Part shown: piece by piece, positions 28,401 through 39,475 of the stretch
How positions within the stretch are numbered: the first letter of the stretch is position 1
How the letters are laid out: the number at the start of each line of letters is the position of its first letter
Source of the DNA: Panagrolaimus kolymaensis
Lineage: Eukaryota > Nematoda > Chromadorea > Rhabditida > Panagrolaimidae
Assembly (NCBI GenBank): GCA_028622995.1
Contig: JAJQJQ010000002.1
Span: 3,596,001-3,660,000 of the forward strand
Direction: 5' to 3'
Length of the DNA stretch: 64,000 nt
Translations under genes and position numbers: made by a program
The notes under the pieces: model-generated
Told to the model about the DNA's origin: nothing
The model's input: only the letters and a program-made list of their open reading frames with translations
Databases searched by the model: none

Positions 28401-30457
28401 TGCAAAAAATGTTGGAGATTCAAAAAATGTTTTTGTCTTTTTTGTCTTTCTTCATATTCGTTTTGTTTGTTTCAAACCCCTCTTCAAAACGATTGACCAC
28501 CATTATTTTTCCGGTCGATGAAAAAAAGCTTCAATGAAGAAGAATTGAAGCAATATTTACTTATTTCTTTCTCCTCTCCACAACTAACAACAAAAACACT
28601 GGCAGCAAAAAAAGTGAGGTGAGTGAGTCAATCAACAAAATCGAGGAGAATCAGTTTGCAAGGTAAAAATAAAGCATAAAGGCAGTCGAGAGAAAAAGCT
28701 TTTTGTCGAGAGAAAGAAAGGCAAGAACACACTTGCGCGATGATGATGATTTTTTTGGTAAGTTAAAAAAGGAAAAAATAAAGAAAAAGGAATTTGAGAA
28801 TCACATTCTTCCATCCTTCATTCGTGTGGCACATCTTCTTTACAAACTTAACAACAAAAAAAATGAATGAAATTTTTTTTTGTTATTTTCTTTTCTATAT
28901 TTTCTCGTCCGAGGATAGTAAATTGCTTTTAAAATAAAAACGTTATTTTGTTTTTTGTTTAGTAAAAATAAATTTTTTAAGGATCGAAAAAATGCCGCCG
29001 CTGACGTTGAATGTATAATTTTTTTAAATGAATCAGATTATTTTTGTACGTCAAAAAAAAGGCAATTGCATTCTTTTGTACAATTTTTTATTATTATTTC
29101 AGAATCAACAACGGAAATGAAAAAAAACTAAAGTTTATTTTTTTATTATAAAAATAATAAGACATTGTATTTTTGGAATCAATAAAGTTAGAAGAAAATA
29201 TAATTTTAGAAAATAATTAAGTTTTTAAAGGTTAAAACAACAAAGTCTTTTGAATTAAATGTTTTAACTAAAATAATAAAGGGTTAAAAAACAGGTGAGA
29301 TAAAAGCAGCCGAAGAAATAAAACAACACCTTTAACATTCGAACGTAAAGCCAGAAAATATGAAAACAATAAACAAAAAAAAATGAAGCTTTTATTCAAG
29401 CCAAAAAAGAGGTACAAATTTATGTCCTTGGAAGGTAGTCTTTGAAGTAGAAAAGTTTAGACAGCCGCGAAAAAAAAATATATGCAAGCAATGATGCCAC
29501 ACACAACGGTGGCAACCAACACGACTTTCAAGGTAAAGCAAAAAAGACGAAAGAAAGAGAAAGTAAAAAAAAGCATTCAAGCAAACTGAATGAATTCCTT
29601 CTTTTTTGGAGCAAAGGATAAAATCCTTCTCTTTTTTCTTTGTGCTGTTGGCAACGATACTTTTTTGTTGTTGAATAAATATGAAAAAAAGTCTCACTTT
29701 AAAAAAATATACATTTTTTTACAAGAAAAAATAGTAAAAAGTAAAAAGCCAAATGGTCAAAAGCACAGTAAACTATTTGTTGTCAAAAACTTTATTGAAT
29801 GAATGTAGCCCTCAATGCATTTTTTTAGTGGGAAAAAATATGGAGAGTTAGATAACCAGTTTTAACCAATGGCATTCAAAAAAGTGCACTTGATTAATTT
29901 AAGCTTAAATACAAAAAAGAAAAGACAAATTACTTTTTAAAAAAGTGAAAGATGGGAAAAAAGAAATTAGAAGAAGTTTATGCAATCGCAGGCACGCTCT
30001 CATCAAGGTCATCATCATGATCATTCCAAGGTGTCATTTCAGCCTTCCACATCCTCCTTTCAACAGACATTAAAAAAATATTTTTTTATGAATGAAAAAA
30101 ATACGTAAAAGAAAAAAAGAGAACCAATTAGGAAAAATTATAAAAAGTGAAAACAGTTCAAAAAAATGAATAAGTAGCACAAGAAGCAGAGGAATTGCAA
30201 AAGCTTTAAGTAAAACTCATCAGAAAAAAAGAAGAAAGTTTTTTTGCATAAAAAGTAAACATTACAATAATATAAAAGTAACTTACTAAAACTGCGGTAA
30301 ATGCAGCAGTTAAAAATGCATCAAATGGTCGTTTTCGTTGGGTGGTGGTTGTTGTGGAAGCACCAGCATTAGCTTCATCTCCACCTCGATTGTTGCTATC
30401 ATTAGTGGTTTTACGAAAAACCATTGGACGTCGTCGATGACCAAAATAGGATACCAT
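10481..30457 (-). CDS. ajm-1: AJM-1 apical junction molecule, long isoform (18 exons)
   Basis: Coiled-coil scaffold of epithelial apical junctions (DLG-1/AJM-1 complex in C. elegans). Exons, 5' to 3' on the minus strand: 30457-30287, 27009-26419, 26167-25799, 25209-25124, 23040-22127, 19991-19933, 17422-17156, 17099-15688, 15570-15234, 15132-14859, 14004-13853, 13625-13443, 13163-13003, 12944-12563, 11768-11670, 11619-11451, 11377-10717, 10664-10481. All phases agree, giving 2156 aa. Residues about 44-68 form one membrane-spanning stretch across the exon 1-2 junction. Then come acidic Ser/Pro-rich regions. A nearly uninterrupted Glu/Arg coiled coil runs from about 865 to 1390. A MYND-like zinc finger starts near 1954 ([23 protein letters not shown]). 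The tail is Gln/His-rich. Introns are large (up to 3.3 kb) and hold no convincing genes. The symbol rests on architecture and remembered similarity. Confidence 0.8.
14540..14746. repeat. 207-bp palindrome with TTAA ends in an ajm-1 intron
   Basis: Two arms of about 95 bp mirror each other around 14643. The outer ends read TTAAAGGACCC and GGGTCCTTTAA; the inner part contains CGTAAAGTAC and AGTAATTT motifs. The right arm carries about 10 extra bases (a CGTAATGTAC repeat of its own neighbour), so the palindrome is imperfect only near its centre. TTAA at both borders suggests a TTAA-targeting non-autonomous DNA element, like the palindromic PALTTAA-type repeats of Caenorhabditis. It sits in the intron between ajm-1 exons 15132-14859 and 14004-13853. 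Confidence 0.75.
18662..18709 (-). CDS. ajm-1: alternative first coding exon of ajm-1 (short isoform)
   Basis: A 48-bp exon opens with ATG and encodes [16 protein letters not shown], then a perfect gtgagt donor. It ends in phase 0, the same phase as the long-form exon at 19991-19933, and so joins the exon at 17422. No AG precedes the ATG closely enough for an internal acceptor, so this is best read as a separate start with its own promoter. The resulting protein would be about 1442 aa. It lacks the membrane segment and the acidic N-terminal third but keeps the coiled coil and zinc finger. C. elegans ajm-1 also makes several isoforms. Confidence 0.6.
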
Positions 30458-31960
30458 TTTCGTCGTCGTTGAACGCAACTGCTTATTTTCGCGGTTTTTT
30501 TATATAATTTTTGTTTGATTTATGACTTAAATTTTAATTTAAAATAAAAATATTTAAAAATTTAATATATTTTGAAAATTCTTCATTCAATAATCTATCT
30601 TCTTCGAAAAGAAATTAATATTAGTTTGATCTTTTATTATTTTATTGGATTTCTCATTAAAAAATAATTAAATAATTTAAGGTCGATCGATTCTTTTATT
30701 GTCGTTTTTTAGTCGTTGATGAAATGAATGGGAGGAAGAAGATTGATTCTGAAATTTTTTTAGAATCGTGAGAATTGGAACAAAAAAAACAAATAATAAA
30801 TATTATTTATGTTAAACAGTTAATTTAATGGATTTTAAAAAATTACAAAAATGGTAGAAAGAAAACATTTTTAAAGTATCAACGAAATTTTTGGAAGTCG
30901 TTCACGGATTTTTCTGATAAAGAAATCCACTATTCACGTTGTTAATTTTAAAGATAATTCAAAGACCTATCTACATATATGGTACTGAAACTTCAAAGTA
31001 AAGTATTTATTATAAAAATATATCAATTTTTAGCATAAAAAAATCAAAACACTTCATCGACAAAAAAAGATACGTCGTGAGGCTTATAAAAAATATCGAA
31101 TCAAATCGCTTCAATTCAAAATTCAAATATGAAAAAAGTAAGGAAGCTTTTTTGATTCAAAAAAATATATGAAGCAAAGCAACCAACCAAAAACGGGAAA
31201 AATAAAAAAAGTTTCGCACAGTCAAATAAAAAAAAAGAGAGAAAAGAAAGGAAGGTCAAAGTCTCGGCTTTCACGGAAAAATTTGGCCTTAAATCTTAAA
31301 AATATGACACGAGATCGAACTGAAGTGAATTGAAAAACAAAACAAAATAAAAATGATATTTCGGGTGATGCTTTTGTACCCGAAATAGGAACCCTTTTTA
31401 TGTACCTTAAAGGAAAAATAAAGAATTTGTTGCGCTTCCGCTTCCTTTTCTCTTTCATTCTTTGATGGTCAACTAAATTTGATTTTAAATTTTTTTCGTC
31501 AAAAAAAGTAATGAAAAACAAGCAAAAGGAAAGAAGCAAACAATTCTGATGACCAATTAACTTTAAACTTTAAAAAATTTAGAAAATTCATTTTGGGCAG
31601 AATTTTTTTTGAGGCCGAAAAGCAAAATGAACGTTTTTTTGGTTCCCGACTGTTACTAACAAATAATGTATTTTTTTGTACAATTTTTTGGTCAGAAAAG
31701 TATAGTTTTTTTTCGAAAAAGGTATGATTTGATCAAAAAAAACAGTCAACAACCAGTTGTTTTTTAATTAAAGAATATTGCAAGAAATTTTTTTAGTAAG
31801 CTATGTGTAATTCACAAATATGAGCACAAATAAGTTAGAAGCAACAAAAAAATCAAAATGTTTTTTAAGCAAACAAACAATAACAATCAAAAGAAAAAAG
31901 CCGCTTCCTGAAACACGCAAGAAAAAAAAAGTAAAGACATGATAAAAAAAAAAAACCCAG
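30458..31960. other. upstream region of ajm-1, no gene seen
   Basis: About 1.5 kb before the ajm-1 start, dominated by A/T runs. It probably holds the promoter and 5' UTR of the long ajm-1 transcript. I could not place a TATA box or transcription start with any confidence. Confidence 0.5.
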
Positions 31961-32004
31961 TTCGCGCCAGCCACCGAAGCATTCGCAGCGGTGGCTGGCG
32001 CCAA
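31961..32004. repeat. GC-rich hairpin
   Basis: A 16-bp arm (31961-31976) and its complement (31989-32004) differ at one base and enclose a 12-nt loop. The core of each arm is GCGCCAGCCACCG. The composition stands out sharply from the surrounding A/T-rich DNA. A second small hairpin (GCTTTTT/AAAAAGC) follows within 30 bp. Function unknown. Confidence 0.65.
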
Positions 32005-32796
32005 CACGGAGCTTTTTGATATGAAAAAGCCTTCAACTTTGAAAGTGATCCACTTAGAAAAAGTAGATACAAAAATTTTCATAAGAAAAAATTATATTAA
32101 ATTATCGAGAGGGTGTAAGTGGTGTTGCGCAGCGGAATAAGCCTTTCTCCGCGAAGATTAAAAGTAAGCAACAGCGAAACGTCGACGAAGATCGCCAAAG
32201 GCGATATCATCATCACCTTATTTATTCTCTCTCCTTTTTTGTTGTTGTCGCTTCTCTTTTCTTTTTTTAATTTACAAGTGCAAACACATACCTATCTGTT
32301 TTCTCACCTGTTGCTGCTTTAATCGATTAAATAAAAAAGAAATTTTTTTATTGTAAATTTATTTTTATTTGCGCCAATTTTTTCGCCCTCGAGAAAAAAA
32401 GAGGAAATATATTTGAGGGTCATCATCATCGTTTTCCTTTTGTGATTATAATCAAATTTTTTTCGGGAATATTGAGAAAAGAAAAACATAAAAAAAATGG
32501 CCTCGATTTTTTTCTCTCAGAAATTCCTGAAGAAAAAAAAGGTAAAAAAGAAAAGAATTGAAAAAAAATAGAAGAAATTGATAAGAATAAACACCTTTGA
32601 TCGATCCTTTTGTGGAAAATGCAAAGAACCCAAATGCAAACAACGCAAGCACAAATAAAAAAAATCAGAAAACAACATTGTTGTAAAGTTAAGGGTTTCA
32701 AGGTCTAAAAAGGGAAGAAAAAAATAAACAAATAAAAAAAGAAAATTGTTCGCAAAAAATGTGATGATTTCGAACTTTGATAATTAATGGAGCTAC

Positions 32797-32961
32797 AGCT
32801 TCATCAACGCCATCAAAACCATTGCTTGAAAGTTCAACCGTAAAATCTGGCCCAAATAAACCTCCACTTGCAAAAGAAATGGTAACAACTCCTACGGCTT
32901 CATCTACAAAAACTTCGATTGTCTTAATCGTTGTATCTTGTCTAATGTTTGCTTTAATTTA
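32797..32961 (+). CDS. orphan 3' exon: Thr/Ser-rich stalk with C-terminal hydrophobic tail (partial gene)
   Basis: This exon encodes a Ser/Thr/Pro/Lys-rich stretch (around STPSKPLLESSTVKSGPN) followed by a hydrophobic end, TSIVLIVVSCLMFALI, then a stop. A hydrophobic tail directly before the stop is typical of a GPI-anchor signal or a tail anchor. The codon pattern looks coding, but there is no start in frame. The only reasonable acceptor is gctacag at 32796, which leaves phase 1. I could not find the upstream exon(s), so this is either the end of a gene whose first exon is a short, missed signal-peptide exon, or a remnant. Confidence 0.4.
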
Positions 32962-35945
32962 ATTTATTTTTAATAAAAAGTATATAATAAATGCATTAAT
33001 TATTCTTATTGTTTAAATAATTTGTATTATTCAATGTCAACAATTAATCTAATAAATGTTTTTATCACTGTGTTTTAATCTTTTTTTATTTTGGTTTAAT
33101 AATGCACATTTTGTTTCCTCAAATTTAATGAATGCGAGAAAACGAGCATAAGCAATACTTTTACGTTTCCTCGTCATTTTAATAATTATAATAACAAGAA
33201 AACCGATTATTTTTAAAGGGGTTTCATTAATGAAAAAATAAAATATAAACGAGGGCTTCAACTAATGTTCCTCCATAGTTCTTTTTTTTGCAGTAGCTGT
33301 GACAAAATAAAAGAAAATTGTATTCTTTTTTCTGTAACTTTTTTTTCTTGCAAGTTTAGGCTTCTTTTTTGACGTAATTATTTTTTCTTTTATCCTTCAG
33401 ACTATAAATTTTTTAAAGGAATTAAAAAAAGTCTTTATTAATCGTCTTAAATAAAAAAATTTTTAAATGTTATTTCTAAAAAAGCTGTGCTCGCATTGGA
33501 ACCTTTAAAGGTAAGGAGGATGCGATTATATCAGATGATGCATGAAACTTTAACCTTTTTTTGGGATCATCACATTCTATTTTTTAACATTTTTCGTTTA
33601 AGGTTAGTTACTGTAGAATTTTTAAATATTATTTTTGTGTTTTTGTTTTAATTCTTAAACTTTTGGTTTCATGACCTTTTAGACACATGGCAAGTTTTGA
33701 CGCTTTTTTCTTTATTTTGGAGTATCAAACTTTTTTTTTCGGAAAAAATTAAATCAAAAACATTTTAATTTTTTGTTTTTTTGTTTTTATTTTTGATGTG
33801 GTGTTTCCGGAATCATATTTTTATAGAAAACTTTGAGCTTTTATGTTTCTTTAATTAGCTGCTTTAATGGTTTTTTGGATTAGCATATATAAATAAAATA
33901 AAAAAGAAAATAGAAAAACGTGAAGCTACGGGATAAAAAAAAGAAGGAGGGAAGGCGCTTGTTTCTTTTACTTTAGACTTGAGTGATTATAGAAATCAGC
34001 TTAATATGAAATTTATTCTTGCCTTTAAGCTATTTTAGTATTAAATGATGTAGCTTTTCCTCATCTTTCTTTGCTTATTTCTATCGCTGCCAGAGTGATG
34101 GCGACATTGTGTTTTGGGCTGGCTTTGCACTTTTGTCATCTTTCTCAACTTGGATGCCGCGTCGTCGTCTCCACAGTAATCCATTATTTGTTTAATGCGT
34201 AAAAGAGGGTGTTGGGCTTTGACGTGAATAGCTTGGGATAAATTTGATCCAACTCGAAAGTAAAGATTAAAAATTAAATAATTATTTTAAAATTTAACTG
34301 TTCTTTAGAGAAGCAAAATACTGTAATTTTTTTACTATTTGTATTTTCACGTATTTTGCATATTTCCATGCATTTTTGCAAAACAATTCTTTTAAAAATA
34401 GTCAAGTTCTTTTTTTTTTGCAAATTATTCACATAGCCTCATGGCCATGAGTTGTTCGAAAACTTTCACATCGTAATTAGTCAAAGTTCCAAAACACTCA
34501 GGTATTTAAAAATGTCTTTTTTCTTAAAGCTTTTTTTCTCTGTCATGTTTAATAAAACCATATTATCTTTTTTTAGAATTTTATTCCCCTCTTTGAGTAA
34601 AATTTAATTCTTCTTTCTGATTTGCTGATTTTGTTGTGATTTTATTTTGGCTATTCAAATTAATAACAATGCCCTCCGAATTTTCTTTTTTTTATAGCCT
34701 AAAAAATATTTTGTTGATGTTGATGGCATAGGTTTCGTCAAATATGGATATCAACAAAAGAATCTCAGAATGAAGTCATTTGCATTTTTCTTTGAAACAT
34801 TTTGCGTGCAACCGTTAAAGAGAGAGAAGCACTACTTCTCCATCATCCTCGAAGTTTCCTTTTAATTATTCCAATAAAAAGGTGTAAATTTAAAAAAAAT
34901 AAAAACGCGTTTATTTTTCTCCATACTTTTTCACTTATTTATTATGGAAAGAACCCACGCAGCAGTAGCAAGGAAGGAATATAAGAAGTGCAACTTCCGT
35001 AAAATTTTACCACGCTCTTTGATTTTTGCGTGTTTGAAAAGAAAAACGTCAGTTCTGTTTCCATAAAAAGGCTTCTTCGTATTTTTTGCATATCTTTTTT
35101 AATAACAAAAATTCCGCTTAAGTCTTTGATAGATTAGCTGCAGCTATTTTATTTTTCTTCGTTGCTTTTATTATTATTGTTTTTTTTATATCCATGAAAG
35201 GTCGCGTTTTATGTGGTTGGTTTTTGGTGGCATTCGAGTATTTATTAGCAGCAGAAAGCGAAAGCAAAAACACAAATTCGTGACATTTTTACTAAGTAAT
35301 TTCTTCTTCTTTGATTTTTGATTTTACTCCACCTTTTTTGTATCTCAAATGATAGTTTTTTTAATATTTACTATTTTCTCATTGTCTGTGAGTAGTTTTT
35401 TTAAGCCTAGTTGATCCGTATTTATTTATGATTAAAAAATGTCTGCAATGACATGCATTTATTTTTCCATATCATTTTCCATATGACTTTCAAAATTGGG
35501 GTGGCGTTTAATTACCATTGTGCCCTTTATTTATTTTTTTGATGAAAAGATAAATGATTCTTTAATTATCATCGCCCTCTTCATTTTCTTTTTTTAAATA
35601 CACAAAGTCATAGACAATGAATTTCAACAAAAAAAAAAGAAACGTAGTCTGCCAAAATAAAGAAAGAAATGTCCCCACCATTTTTTCAATGGCAAAAAAA
35701 AAAGCTGTCATTTTCTTTTTTATCTTTTTTATTTATTTTATTTTTGCAACTCTTTAGCAATTTAACTCATTTTTTGACGTTAGTTAAGGCCCCACAACAT
35801 CGCCACCACCACGCGGCTTCTTTTTCCTTCATTTCTTTATTCGCTTTTTGTCACTTTTTTTTGTTTGACTTTGTTTTTTAAACAAAAGAAAATTTACGTA
35901 TTTTTTTGGTAGCAAAATTGAAAAATTGTAATTCAAGATTTATCT
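32962..35945. other. gene-poor A/T-rich region
   Basis: About 3 kb of T- and A-run-rich DNA. The open frames here are Phe/Leu/Ser-rich translations of pyrimidine tracts. I found no spliced coding pattern, RNA gene or clear repeat. Confidence 0.5.
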
Positions 35946-35960
35946 TTTTTTTAATTTCAG
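35946..35960 (+). promoter_or_regulatory. candidate trans-splice acceptor before the peptide-precursor gene
   Basis: A TTTTTTAATTTCAG-like acceptor ends 32 bases before the ATG at 35993, with no coding exon upstream. It fits an SL addition site; a 5' UTR intron is the alternative. Confidence 0.35.
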
Positions 35961-35992
35961 TTTTTTATTAAAGTAAATTTTTTATTTTCTGA

Positions 35993-37047
35993 ATGCCTTC
36001 TATGATCTCTGCTGCTTCATTCCTTTTTATTTTGATTACAGTAATGCTTGTTGCCATTGCTGATGCATCCTTAGCAAATATGGATGATAAACATCCCATG
36101 CTACGGTAAGAATTTCATCTTTGAATCGCTGTCATTTAAGGAATTTTATGCTAAAATCGAATTGATGTCATTTCTTCAAAATACGTAGCCCTTGAAACAA
36201 TAAAAGCCATTTTCTTTCGAACAATGAGCTTATAAGATTTTGAAAAAAGCTACAATCACTTTCAACAGTGACTCTTTAAAAACGTACTTATTAATTTCTT
36301 AAAAGGCAGCTACCAATACTCATTTTACATTTGTATTTGATTTTCGTTTTCTTAGAATTTATTTCTAAAATTTATTTCCTTTTTTTTTAGATATCGTTCG
36401 CAACTTTCACCTTTTACTGGACTTTATCTAAAGTAAGTTTTTCACCTTTAAAAAATCTATTGTTTCTTTGAAAACAATTAAAAAATTCCTTTCTTTTTTT
36501 AATGAAAGAAAAAACTAATAATTGCAATAAAAGCCTATAAAAAAATTGTTTTGTATACTTTTGAAGAGGTGTAAGTATATCCATTAAAATATTTGACATT
36601 TTTGTTGTTATTGAGTACTTTTATAATCGCAAGCTATTATTATTAATATTTCCCTATTGTTATTGCCTTTTTTTTATTGTTTTTATTTTTATCAAATAAG
36701 GATGGATATTTTGACATTTTACGAGACAAAAATATTTTTTCTTGACATTCATTTCAAAAAGAATCCCCTTCAAACGTATATGGCTTCAAGCCAAAAACCA
36801 AATAATAATAATAAAATAAAATGCAAAAACAAATAAAAAATAAATTTACTTATAAAATTTTTTTTACAGACCAACATCAAAGCGACTTCGAGTTGAACAA
36901 TTGGAAGGAAATTCACGAAATTGTTTTTTCTCTCCAATTCAATGTCGTCTACCTGTAGCAGAAATTGCGCCTCAACCAATGGAAAATACACGATCGAGAT
37001 TTCGCCGACAAAAATTTATTACAATTCCATCGTCAAATGGCTTTTAA
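35993..37047 (+). CDS. secreted peptide precursor with allatostatin-C/somatostatin-like cyclic motif
   Basis: Exons 35993-36105, 36391-36432 and 36870-37047 join in phase to give 110 aa. Residues 1-26 form a clear signal peptide (MPSMISAASFLFILITVMLV, then AIADA). The third exon encodes NCFFSPIQCRLP: two cysteines six residues apart with an aromatic-x-Pro-Ile core. That resembles the disulfide ring of allatostatin-C-type peptides (CYFNPISC in insects). Basic sites KR and RFRRQK flank the region and could be used by proprotein convertases. The last residues are FITIPSSNGF. In arthropods such peptides signal through somatostatin-like receptors; here that role is inferred. It could also be an unrelated disulfide-ring peptide. 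Confidence 0.65.
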
Positions 37048-37168
37048 GTCTCAAAAAATATTGTTACAATTTTATAAAGATTGTTTTATATAAAAATGCA
37101 GTAATCATTAATTTTTTTGAAAGGCGTGTAAATAGAAAAAGAAGAAAAATAATATTATTACAAATGTT

Positions 37169-37174
37169 AATAAA
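37169..37174 (+). terminator. polyadenylation signal AATAAA
   Basis: AATAAA about 120 bases after the stop of the peptide-precursor gene and before the candidate alternative last exon. Its use would end the three-exon transcript here. Confidence 0.4.
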
Positions 37175-37326
37175 TTTACTTAATTGTTGTTTAAATTTTT
37201 TTATGTGTTAGAAACAACATTTGCCACATTAACTTATTTTTGTGAAAATTTGCGTACGCTTTCTTCAATTTAACCTAAGCGTTTTTTGATTTGCTTTATT
37301 TTTTTGGTTTTGAAAAATTTTAACAG

Positions 37327-37498
37327 TAAATATCCAATCAAGAAATCAGGAAGTGCTTCTTCCCCAAATGACGTCTTCTCATTTTTAAATTTACTTCTTG
37401 GAATTGAATCAAAAATCACAACAGAACAACACACACGTTCACGAATGAAAAAAAGAAGAAGATGCTTCCAAAACAAAGAGGTCGCCGTCTTTCATTAG
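37327..37498 (+). CDS. candidate alternative last exon of the peptide precursor
   Basis: A coding-looking exon follows a good acceptor (ttttaacag) and runs 57 codons to TAG. It takes one base from the preceding codon, so it fits either donor of the peptide-precursor gene (36106 or 36433, both phase 2). Its product would begin NKYPIKKSGSASSPND and end with a basic cluster and RCFQNKEVAVFH. There is no ATG in frame and no other upstream gene on this strand. If spliced, it replaces the cyclic-peptide exon. It could instead be the end of an unseen gene. Confidence 0.45.
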
Positions 37499-37673
37499 GA
37501 TTCTACTATGACTTCCATTGAAAAGCCATTTCACGTCATTGTACTTTTTTATATCTCAAAAAAAAGGAACTTCCTTGACTTTTGAACTATTTGTAAACAT
37601 TATGCTTAAATTAAACTTTTTCTTTTATTCATGAAAAAATATGCACATTTAATTTATGACGGGTGTTGGATAA

Positions 37674-38941
37674 TTATATTTGACCAGAATAGAAATATGC
37701 TGGCACGGGTTCCATAAAGCTTAAACGAGTGTTATTTAATTTTGGGCAAGTTTTTGGATATTTTTCATCATCGTATAATGAAAAGTCGCAAAAGCCACAA
37801 GTTCGACGACAAATTCTAAATGCAAGTGCATTTTCACCATTGCAAGACATTTGATTTCCATTACCTGACCACATTTCTGTCTAAAGTTAAATATGAGATT
37901 CAAATCAAAAAAGAAAGAGTCACAAACTTGTTGGGTAAATTGCATACAAAATCTTTTATTATGTCTATCAAAGCAATGTTTGCTTTTAATTCCATCTTCA
38001 AAAAGCTCTCTTCCTAGTTCAGCGACATCATTTTTGCATGTTTTACAACATTGAACCATTCCAAAATCAGCATCCGTTTTGCAACGGCTTTTAAAGATTG
38101 TAGATTTTTTTGCTGCCATATTTTGACATGATGTTGTTCCAAGAGTTTCAGTGCAACATGGCATCGTTAAAGCAAGTTTTTCGCCTGTGTTTGTTTCTAC
38201 AAAAAATATGGGTTCATAGGAGTTAAAAAATCAAGTAATTAAATTTTATTCAACTTTCAAAAAAAAAACATTAACAACTTTATTTTTTTGGCATCAAAGT
38301 GGAGATAAAAGAATTTATTTGTCAGAAACAATTATGGGCTTTTCGAATCATCAAAAAATTGCTTAATTAGGAGCTTAGTGTTGAAAAAAAAAAATAGTTT
38401 TTTTTGTTTTGTTTAGAGTTCGCTTTTTGGTCGTAATTATTTGGTGTTTTATTATCAAAGACACACGTGGGCACGCGGTGCGATTGGGTGCGATTATCGC
38501 ACTTTGCTCGGCGCACCGCGCAGCGGTTTTTGGAGCTTCGCGCCCCAAAATCATAAAAATCTAATAGAAAAAAAAATTCGATGTGGTAATTCGAAAAATT
38601 TTGGAAATTTTTTTTTCAATAAATTTACAGATAGGACCCTTTGGTATATTTTGCTTCGCGCACCATTTCGAAAGTTATCGCACCCAGCTGCCCACCTGTG
38701 ATCAAAGAAGACCCATAGATAGTACTAACTATCTCTTTTAAAAGCAAGAAGTTTAAAAAAAAATTTAAAAATATAAATCACTCTATTTTATGCTTTCAAC
38801 CTTCCGAAAAAAATTTAATATTTTAAAACCATAATTAACAAACTTTCTAAAAATAGCTAACATACCTGCAGAAATTGACGACATTAAAATTGTGAATAGT
38901 AGTAGTAGCATAAAACCAATGATGTGATAATATTGTTTCAT
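37674..38941 (-). CDS. secreted cysteine-rich protein with ShKT-type domains (copy 1)
   Basis: Exons 38941-38866, 38196-37928 and 37880-37674 join in phase to give 183 aa. Exon 1 is a signal peptide (residues 1-25, with a FMLLLLFTILM core). Two six-cysteine regions follow. The first has the CC, RCKTDADF and QCCKTCK pattern. The second ends AFRICRRTCGFC, the classic ShKT C-terminus, a fold common in nematode secreted and surface proteins and not in itself evidence of toxicity. The segment GIKSKHCFDRH is shared with the neighbouring paralogue. Intron 1 carries a hAT-type MITE (38462-38700). Likely extracellular; function unknown. Confidence 0.72.
38454..38708. mobile_element. hAT-type MITE with 8-bp target-site duplication
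   Basis: The 239-bp element (38462-38700) is flanked by perfect direct repeats ATCAAAGA at 38454-38461 and 38701-38708. Its terminal inverted repeats begin CACACGTGGGC on the left and CACAGGTGGGC on the right (read inward). They continue into a GGGTGCGAT motif in both arms. The element is much more GC-rich at its ends than its surroundings. It has no coding capacity. Eight-base duplications and short CA-starting repeats are the marks of the hAT superfamily. It lies in intron 1 of the first ShKT gene. Confidence 0.85.
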
Positions 38942-39475
38942 CTTTGTTCTTTAATCACAAAAAACAAGAGAGGAGTTTAAAATAGGAATTTTAATCTTTT
39001 TATTGTTGTCGTCTCAATGGTATCGTAAAAATAGAACTCCAACTTCGAATTAGTTTTACAGGATTAGTCTAATTTTAATCTCAACAAATAAAAAAACGCA
39101 AAAAACACCAAGTGATCACTTTTTTAACAAAGCGAAACAATTAATTCAGCTGCTTTTTTGGATCTTTCGAGTTTAAATGAATTGAATTGGATTCTTTACG
39201 AACATTCTCTCGTCTTTTTTGTTTGAAAACACAAAAAACGTGAGTAAATCCTTTAAAAAATCTTTTACTCGATCTTTTTTTGTGCGTACTTGAGTACCTT
39301 CGTTTCTGCACCAGACATTTTTTTTGGTTTACCGTTGAAACGAATAAATGAAATTCATTCAGTTTATTTTTACTTTTAAGGGACTAAAAAGAATAACAAA
39401 AGTAAAAAATTATTATTGTTAATTTAATTATTAATAATAAATTAACTGTTTAAATTAAGTTTTATTAGAGAAAAA
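38942..39475. other. spacer between the two ShKT genes
   Basis: About 530 bp between two genes on the same strand. It should contain the promoter of copy 1 (right to left) and the 3' UTR of copy 2. No motif stands out beyond A/T richness. Confidence 0.5.
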
